Source of the DNA: an uncultured Veillonellaceae bacterium
GTDB lineage: Bacteria > Bacillota > Negativicutes > Veillonellales > Dialisteraceae
Assembly (NCBI GenBank): GCA_958439155.1
Contig: CAUBUJ010000060.1
Location: 1-9,798 of the forward strand
Length of the DNA: 9,798 nucleotides
Direction: 5' to 3'
Below are positions 6,129 to 9,798 of this stretch, piece by piece. Numbering within the stretch: position 1 is the stretch's first letter; the number at the start of each line of letters is the position of its first letter. The translations under genes and the position numbers were made by a program. The notes under the pieces are model-generated. The model did no database searches. It saw only the letters and a list, made by a program, of their open reading frames with translations, and had not been told where the DNA came from.

Positions 6129-7039
6129 TTCTTTTCCTCCACCGCGTCATGATCCACCCGGTTCCGGTTCAGATCGCGGTGCTCCACATTCACATGCATG
6201 TGGGACTGGCGGAGATGGGCGCCGAGCTTCTCCGTGACATACACCGACCGGTGCATCCCGCCGGTGCAGCCGATGGCGATAGTAAACTGGGTCTTCCCGG
6301 ATTTCTCAAACTGGGCGGTCATGAAATCGATGAGATCGTAGAGCTTCGTCAAAAATTCCCCGGTCACCGGCGATTTCTCGATATACGCCGCCACTTCCTT
6401 CACCCGGCCGCTCCAGTACTTGTACTTCTCCACATAGAAAGGATTCGGCAGGAAACGCACATCGATCACCGTATCCGCGTCGATGGGAATACCGTACTTG
6501 AATCCGAAAGAAAACACCGTAATATACATGCTCTGCTTCTCGTCTTGGATGCCGAAGCGGCTCGTAAGAAATTCCAAAAGGTCCGCGTTCTTCATGCTGG
6601 TGGTGTCGATAATAATATCCGCCTGCGCCCGAATAGGAGCGAGAACCCGCCGCTCCTCAGCGATCCCCTCCTGAAGGCGCCGCTCTCCTGAGAGAGGATG
6701 CTTCCGCCGCGTTTCCATATACCGCCGCACCAGCACCTCATCAGACGCCTCCAGGAACACCACCTCATGGGGGATCCCCCGCTTGGTGAGCTCGTCGAGC
6801 GCCTGGGGGAGCGCGTCAAAGAAAGATCCGCCGCGGATATCGGTGACCACCGCCACATGACGCGTCTTGGATGAGCTCTTCCAGCAGAGATCGGCAAAAC
6901 GGGCGATCAGTACAGGCGGGAGATTATCCACGCAGTAATACCCCACATCTTCTAACTTCTGCATGAAACTCGTCTTCCCCGCGCCGGACATTCCCGTAAT
7001 GATCACGAAACGAAAGGTATCCTTATTCTCCGAGCACAT
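6125..7039 (-). CDS. rapZ: RNase adapter / nucleotide-binding protein RapZ (YvcJ family)
   Basis: This 304-aa protein has the full RapZ architecture. The N-terminal P-loop NTPase has Walker A GMSGAGKT (16-23), YYCVDNLPP (34-42) and a Walker B-like strand VAVVTDIRGG (62-71). The C-terminal domain has VFSFGFKYGIP (175-185), DVRFLPNPFY (193-202) and IAIGCTGGMHRSVYV (255-269), the parts linked in E. coli to RNA and metabolite binding. In E. coli RapZ directs RNase E to a small RNA controlling glucosamine-6-phosphate synthase. In Bacillus YvcJ binds and hydrolyses nucleotides. The ATG at 7039 lies inside the 3' end of the HAD gene (17-nt overlap in another frame), and the stop overlaps the yvcK start. 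The start codon has only a weak GGCGG-like site, so translation may depend on ribosomes finishing the HAD gene. Confidence 0.97.
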   Translation of the reverse strand: MCSENKDTFRFVIITGMSGAGKTSFMQKLEDVGYYCVDNLPPVLIARFADLCWKSSSKTRHVAVVTDIRGGSFFDALPQALDELTKRGIPHEVVFLEASDEVLVRRYMETRRKHPLSGERRLQEGIAEERRVLAPIRAQADIIIDTTSMKNADLLEFLTSRFGIQDEKQSMYITVFSFGFKYGIPIDADTVIDVRFLPNPFYVEKYKYWSGRVKEVAAYIEKSPVTGEFLTKLYDLIDFMTAQFEKSGKTQFTIAIGCTGGMHRSVYVTEKLGAHLRQSHMHVNVEHRDLNRNRVDHDAVEEKK

Positions 7040-7832
7040 ACTTCGCCACCGCCTTCGCTACCCCATCATCATTATTGGACGCCGTCACATGACGCGCCGC
7101 GTCCTTCACCATACCCTCCGCATTCTCCACCGCAAACGACCACGGCGTAAGCTGGAGCATGGAAATATCATTCTCCGAATTGCCGAAAGTCATGACCGAC
7201 GCCAGCGGAATCTCCCACTCTGCGCAGAGTTTCCGGAGAGCATTCCCTTTGGACGCGTCCTTCCGGTTCCACTCAAAGAAATTGGGCCGCGACTTCACAT
7301 GGCCGGCCCGGTCCTCGAAACGGAGAATGAGAATCCGCTCCGCCTCCGCCATCACCGCCGGGTCATTTTCATAAATGAGAAGCTTCAAAGGCGGCTCCCG
7401 GAGTGTCCAGAAATCCTCCCCAAGAACCTCCGCCGTAACGCCGCAGACCTTTTCATACACTCTGGTCCGTTCATCATAGATCGGCACCAGCAGCCGGTCA
7501 TGGACATATGCCTGGATATACCACCCATGGTCATGAGCGGTGCTCACGATCTCCTGCGCTGTGGCAAGATCCATCGGATCATAGGACAGTACCTCTCCCG
7601 ACGCGCACCGCGCCACCATGGAGCCGGTATAGACCACCATAGGCACATCCCCCAGGCCAAGCGCCATCCCCCAGGGCCGGGCGGCGCAGAACATCCGCCC
7701 CGTAGCGATGACGATGCGCACCCCCTTCGCCACAGCCCGGGCGAGCACGTCTTTCGTGTAATCGGAAATAGAAATGTCATCACGAAGCAGGGTATCATCC
7801 AAATCGATGGCAATCAGCTTTACCGGAGCCAT
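7023..7832 (-). CDS. Cof-type HAD-superfamily phosphatase
   Basis: This 269-aa protein belongs to the Cof/HAD-IIB group, which dephosphorylates sugar phosphates and other small phosphometabolites. The motifs are in order: motif I AIDLDDTLL with Asp10 (nucleophile) and Asp12, motif II IATGR (Thr44), the cap domain at about 85-190, motif III lysine Lys195 in ASKGNAL, and motif IV FGNSENDISML with Asp222. The usual first aspartate of motif IV (GDxxND) is Asn218 here, while the second is kept. The ATG at 7832 has an ideal GGAGG site 5 nt upstream. An in-frame ATG at 7925 would add 31 residues unlike the family and lies upstream of the -10 box. It is the first gene of the rapZ-yvcK-whiA transcription unit. 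Its substrate is unknown; a role in sugar-phosphate balance would suit the neighbours. Confidence 0.94.
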   Translation of the reverse strand: MAPVKLIAIDLDDTLLRDDISISDYTKDVLARAVAKGVRIVIATGRMFCAARPWGMALGLGDVPMVVYTGSMVARCASGEVLSYDPMDLATAQEIVSTAHDHGWYIQAYVHDRLLVPIYDERTRVYEKVCGVTAEVLGEDFWTLREPPLKLLIYENDPAVMAEAERILILRFEDRAGHVKSRPNFFEWNRKDASKGNALRKLCAEWEIPLASVMTFGNSENDISMLQLTPWSFAVENAEGMVKDAARHVTASNNDDGVAKAVAKYVLGE

Positions 7833-7872
7833 AGCCGCCTCCTTTATGAAAAACGAAGAAAATTCTTTCTGT

Positions 7873-7881
7873 ATTATAACA
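7873..7881 (-). promoter_or_regulatory. Extended -10 promoter of the HAD-rapZ-yvcK-whiA operon
   Basis: On the minus strand TGTTATAAT (7881-7873) is a perfect extended -10 element. No good -35 box lies 17 nt upstream. Transcription would begin about 34 nt before the HAD start codon, leaving a short leader. Confidence 0.7.
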
Positions 7882-7914
7882 CAGCCGGCCCCGTGGGCGG
7901 GCGCGGATATGGGA

Positions 7915-8041
7915 GAGTGCATCATTGACGCCGTTTACAGGTCTGAAGTCGGGAGTCTGAAGTCTGGGGTCCGAGGTCTAAGGTAAAGAGTGCATCATTA
8001 ACGCCGTTTATGGGTCTGAAGACAGAAGTCTGAAGTCGGAA
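7915..8041. repeat. 34-bp direct repeat with adjoining GTCTGAA heptad arrays
   Basis: A 34-bp sequence beginning GAGTGCATCATT occurs at 7915-7948 and again at 7988-8021 with 31 of 34 bases identical (period 73). Each copy runs into a 7-bp tandem array. The first, at 7941-7982, reads GTCTGAA, GTCGGGA, GTCTGAA, GTCTGGG, GTCCGAG, GTCTAAG. The second, at 8014-8041, reads GTCTGAA, GACAGAA, GTCTGAA, GTCGGAA. No gene covers this region. It begins just upstream of the HAD promoter and lies in the 7833-8204 gap. Confidence 0.85.
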
Positions 8042-8086
8042 GAAGAAATAGGAAAGTTTTTTTATATGCGGCTCCGCCGCCAATAG

Positions 8087-8114
8087 GCTGTTAGCTATTA
8101 GCTATTGGCTATTA
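8087..8114. repeat. Second heptad array, consensus GCTATTA
   Basis: Four exact 7-bp units follow one another: GCTGTTA, GCTATTA, GCTATTG, GCTATTA. The array ends four bases before the left edge of the 1104-bp duplication. A small hairpin (GCGGC at 8068-8072, GCCGC at 8076-8080) lies just to the left. The sequence is unrelated to the GTCTGAA array, although the unit length is the same. Confidence 0.8.
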
Positions 8115-8204
8115 GTCCCTGCGTCCCTCCGGACGGTATGACCCCAGGCGGCTAGCGTACCTATTGGAAGAAACCCGCAGCATATGCCGTTATCCCATTT
8201 CCCC

Positions 8205-8489
8205 CTACCGATACCACGACTCTGCCAGATCATTCCATTCGGGATTACCGCTCTCAATCAAGAACTCTTTCTTCGCCCTTCTCCAATGCTTCAGCTGCTT
8301 TTCTCTTACAATCGCTTCCTTGATATCTGTGAATCCTTCATAGTAGACCAGCCTGTACAAATGGTACCGTGATGTAAAACCTGGAAGCAGTCCTGTTTTA
8401 TGCTCATGAATCCGGCGCCTTAGATCAGAGGTCACACCAATATACAGAGGCCCGCCTTTTCTTGATGAAAGTATGTATACATATCCCAT
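8205..8489 (-). CDS. Small single-domain GIY-YIG endonuclease, copy 1
   Basis: This 94-aa protein is nearly all GIY-YIG nuclease domain, of the small YhbQ/UPF0213-like kind. YVYIL (3-7) and LYIGVT (15-20) give the paired tyrosine motifs. DLRRRIHEHKTG (22-33) supplies the catalytic Arg and His30. AIVREKQLKHW (59-69) holds the metal-binding Glu63, and NPEW (82-85) the conserved Asn. All key residues are present, so the enzyme should be active. There is no separate DNA-binding domain. The ATG at 8489 has GGAGG 5 nt upstream, preceded by an extended -10 element. The gene lies directly beside repeat arm L1 and inside the 1104-bp duplication. Such proteins can cut or nick DNA; the target here is unknown. 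It is not embedded in an intron or another gene as far as I can see. Confidence 0.93.
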   Translation of the reverse strand: MGYVYILSSRKGGPLYIGVTSDLRRRIHEHKTGLLPGFTSRYHLYRLVYYEGFTDIKEAIVREKQLKHWRRAKKEFLIESGNPEWNDLAESWYR

Positions 8490-8509
8490 GGCCGCCTCCT
8501 TTCTTTTTC

Positions 8510-8518
8510 ATCATAACA
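8510..8518 (-). promoter_or_regulatory. Probable extended -10 promoter of GIY-YIG copy 1
   Basis: TGTTATGAT on the minus strand (8518-8510) fits an extended -10 element one base away from the HAD operon promoter. It lies between repeat arm L1 and the ribosome binding site, about 20 nt before the start codon. No -35 box is evident, and the upstream position is filled by the arm's end box. Confidence 0.5.
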
Positions 8519-8534
8519 TAAGACGTTTCGCGTG

Positions 8535-8746
8535 AGATATCTCCACTCTTTCCCGTCCTTTCTTTTACTGTTTATCCCATTCTTCCCCTGTCCGTCCGGT
8601 CGATATGACGGCATGCAGTCTTTGTCCCGTAAGACCCGCTCCCGCAGACAGGCACACGCCGAAATGGTCGTCATCCCGACCGGGCGTTAAATTCGCTTCA
8701 TGGAGATCACACTAAACGGACAATGATTTGATGAGTGGAGGGATCT
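8535..8746. repeat. Paired repeat unit 1 (arm L1 8535-8610, arm R1 8669-8746)
   Basis: Arm L1 (76 bp) begins with box A, AGATATCTCCACTC, and ends with box B, CCGGTCGATATGACG. After 58 bp, arm R1 (78 bp) begins with the reverse of box B (CGTCATCCCGACCGG) and ends with the reverse of box A (GAGTGGAGGGATCT). The unit is therefore an imperfect inverted repeat at its ends, while the interiors of L (pyrimidine-rich on the plus strand) and R are unrelated. Inside L, ATATC in box A is complementary to GATAT in box B. Inside R, ATCCC is complementary to GGGAT. Confidence 0.88.
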
Positions 8747-8813
8747 TTCGTATTCCCCCCTTTAAAGCCGATCTCAGGGGCACGGTACCAACTCCTTGTT
8801 GTCTTCTCGCGCG

Positions 8814-9023
8814 AGATATCTCCACTCTTTCCCGTCCTTTCTTTTGTCGTCCATCCCATTCCTCCCTTATCCGTCCGGTCGATATGACGGCATCGAGCCT
8901 GCGCGCCGTGAGCCCATTCCTACGGGACACACACGCCGAAATGGTCGTCATCCCGACCGGGCGCTAAATTCGCTTCATGGGGATCACACTAAACAGACAA
9001 TGATTTGATGAGTGGAGGGATCT
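8814..9023. repeat. Paired repeat unit 2 (arm L2 8814-8889, arm R2 8946-9023)
   Basis: The arms have exactly the same lengths as in unit 1 (76 and 78 bp), and both end boxes are conserved in each arm. R2 differs from R1 at only a few interior bases. L2 differs from L1 mainly around 8846-8870. The spacer is 56 bp and resembles the first only in its last dozen bases. The 67 bp between unit 1 and unit 2 carries no gene. Unit 2 has no GIY-YIG gene next to it. Confidence 0.88.
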
Positions 9024-9097
9024 TTTGCGGATTCCCTTTAGGGTAGATCTTTTGCTCCTTCGCACGTAAGATATACCCTCCGCTCCGCTCGAGGGAG

Positions 9098-9173
9098 CAC
9101 GGCTTCCACTCTTTCCCGTCCTTTCTTTTTTCGTCTATCCCATTTCTCCCTTATCTGTCCGGTCGATATGACC
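9098..9173. repeat. Decayed solitary L arm (L3)
   Basis: This copy keeps the 76-bp length, the interior and box B (CCGGTCGATATGACC), but box A has become CACGGCTTCCACTC. The 5-mer that should pair with GATAT is lost. No R arm follows. Just to the left, 9068-9097 carries AAGATAT and a CCCTC/GAGGG inverted repeat, looking like a remnant of another box A joined by deletion. Further box B-like sequences occur at about 9199-9214 and 9232-9246. The 9024-9230 stretch holds no gene I can support. Confidence 0.75.
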
Positions 9174-9308
9174 GCATAGAGCCTGTGTACCGAGGAGCAC
9201 GGTCGGTATGACGGTATGGGACCTGCCTACCTCCGGACAGTATGACCCCAGGCGGCTAGCGTACCTATTGGAAGAAACCCGCAGCATATGCCGTTATCCC
9301 ATTTCCCC

Positions 9309-9593
9309 CTACCGATACCACGACTCTGCCAGATCATTCCATTCGGGATTACCGCTCTCAATCAAGAACTCTTTCTTCGCCCTTCTCCAATGCTTCAGCT
9401 GCTTTTCTCTTACAATCGCTTCCTTGATATCTGTGAATCCTTCATAGTAGACCAGCCTGTACAAATGGTACCGTGATGTAAAACCTGGAAGCAGTCCTGT
9501 TTTATGCTCATGAATCCGGCGCCTTAGATCAGAGGTCACACCAATATACAGAGGCCCGCCTTTTCTTGATGAAAGTATGTATACATATCCCAT
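9309..9593 (-). CDS. Small single-domain GIY-YIG endonuclease, copy 2
   Basis: The gene is identical at every base to the one at 8205-8489, giving the same 94-aa protein with Tyr3/Tyr5, Tyr16-Ile-Gly, the Arg24-26 cluster, His30, Glu63 and Asn82. The ribosome binding site and upstream sequence are also identical. Two identical intact copies next to each other mean the duplication, or a later gene conversion, is recent. Differences elsewhere in the repeat argue against a simple assembly duplication. The same uncertainty about the target applies. Confidence 0.93.
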   Translation of the reverse strand: MGYVYILSSRKGGPLYIGVTSDLRRRIHEHKTGLLPGFTSRYHLYRLVYYEGFTDIKEAIVREKQLKHWRRAKKEFLIESGNPEWNDLAESWYR

Positions 9594-9613
9594 GGCCGCC
9601 TCCTTTCTTTTTC

Positions 9614-9622
9614 ATCATAACA
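9614..9622 (-). promoter_or_regulatory. Probable extended -10 promoter of GIY-YIG copy 2
   Basis: The element TGTTATGAT is repeated here exactly as upstream of copy 1, in the same position relative to the start codon and to the neighbouring repeat arm. Confidence 0.5.
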
Positions 9623-9638
9623 TAAGACGTTTCGCGTG

Positions 9639-9798
9639 AGATATCTCCACTCTTTCCCGTCCTTTCTTTTACTGTTTATCCCATTCTTCCCCTGTCCGTC
9701 CGGTCGATATGACGGCACGCAGTCTTTGTCCCGTAAGACCCGATCCCGCAGACAGGCACACGCCGAAATGGTCGTCATCCCGACCGGGCGCTAAATTC
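9639..9798. repeat. Paired repeat unit 4 (arm L4 9639-9714, arm R4 from 9773, truncated)
   Basis: This unit corresponds to unit 1 at the 1104-bp offset. Arm L4 is identical to L1. The spacer has two substitutions. R4 starts with the reverse box B at 9773-9787 and runs out of the window after 26 bases. Confidence 0.9.

Larger units (their letters stand above)
8118..8694. repeat. Tandem duplication, copy 1 (matches 9222-9798)
   Basis: These 577 bases match 9222-9798 at an offset of 1104 bp. I count six differences (8123, 8125, 8135, 8614, 8639 and 8687), with an uninterrupted identical run of 478 bp from 8136 to 8613 that includes the whole GIY-YIG gene. The match reaches the window edge, so the real duplicated unit may be the full 1104 bp or longer. 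A left boundary near 8118 is clear because the heptad array to the left has no counterpart. Confidence 0.95.
9222..9798. repeat. Tandem duplication, copy 2 (matches 8118-8694), cut by window end
   Basis: This is the second copy of the 577 bp at 8118-8694, about 99 percent identical. It is still matching at the last base, so the array probably continues to the right. Confidence 0.95.

Noticed and set aside
7833..7925. Upstream ATG giving a 31-residue extension of the HAD protein
   Set aside because: The extension covers the -10 element and the strong ribosome binding site belonging to the ATG at 7832, and has no counterpart in the family.
6963..7928. 321-codon plus-strand open frame opposite the HAD gene
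   Set aside because: It is a shadow of the HAD gene with an Arg/His/Pro-rich, non-protein-like sequence.
8432..8674. 80-codon open frame on the minus strand (and its twin at 9536-9778)
   Set aside because: It is read through repeat arm L and overlaps the GIY-YIG start in another frame. It starts within the repeat at ATGACGACC, has no ribosome binding site, and its sequence varies with the repeat. It is a by-product of the repeat.
8712..8967. 79-codon open frames on both strands across unit 2
   Set aside because: Both read through repeat arms and spacers, show no domain, and have no ribosome binding site.
8118..9798. CRISPR array
   Set aside because: The repeats are long, in opposite orientations and irregularly spaced, and no cas gene is present.
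8118..9798. Assembly artefact as explanation of the duplication
   Set aside because: Six base differences between copies and a different left flank argue for two real copies, although long-read confirmation is not available here.

Overview
The window looks like chromosomal DNA of a moderately GC-rich, low-motility-type Firmicute. The best guess is a member of the Negativicutes (Veillonellaceae, Dialister-like). This rests on the rapZ-yvcK-whiA cluster, strong GGAGG ribosome binding sites, the C+ (zinc-type) ribosomal protein S18 and the general style of the proteins. The species-level guess is inference. Every convincing gene lies on the minus strand, so the text below follows transcription from right to left.

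Positions 7873-2386 hold a housekeeping block. An extended -10 promoter precedes a Cof-type HAD phosphatase, which overlaps rapZ by 17 nt. rapZ overlaps yvcK by 4 nt, and whiA follows 40 nt later. This is the classic Firmicute rapZ/yvcK/whiA trio, which links cell-wall precursor metabolism, nucleotide/RNA sensing and division control. After whiA come an exported protein of unknown function (352 aa) and a small DUF951 protein ending at a terminator. A GNAT acetyltransferase with its own strong terminator (1706-1748) separates this block from the next.

Positions 1693-482 hold the rpsF-ssb-rpsR operon. It has a near-consensus sigma-A promoter, a TTG start for rpsF and a rho-independent terminator after rpsR. 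Positions 389-1 hold the first 129 codons of an HD-domain phosphohydrolase that runs off the window.

Positions 7882-9798 are accessory and repeat-rich. First come two families of exact 7-bp repeats and a 34-bp direct repeat. Then comes a tandem duplication with a 1104-bp offset. Each copy carries a 94-aa single-domain GIY-YIG endonuclease gene and a set of modular repeat arms. The arms are of two kinds, L (76 bp) and R (78 bp). They share conserved end boxes but have unrelated interiors. Within each arm the two end boxes carry complementary 5-mers (ATATC/GATAT in L arms, ATCCC/GGGAT in R arms), a double compensatory change that suggests a maintained hairpin closure. This GIY-YIG plus paired-arm array is the most interesting part of the window. 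It may be a small mobile or gene-conversion unit comparable in logic to RAYT/REP systems, but that function is inference.
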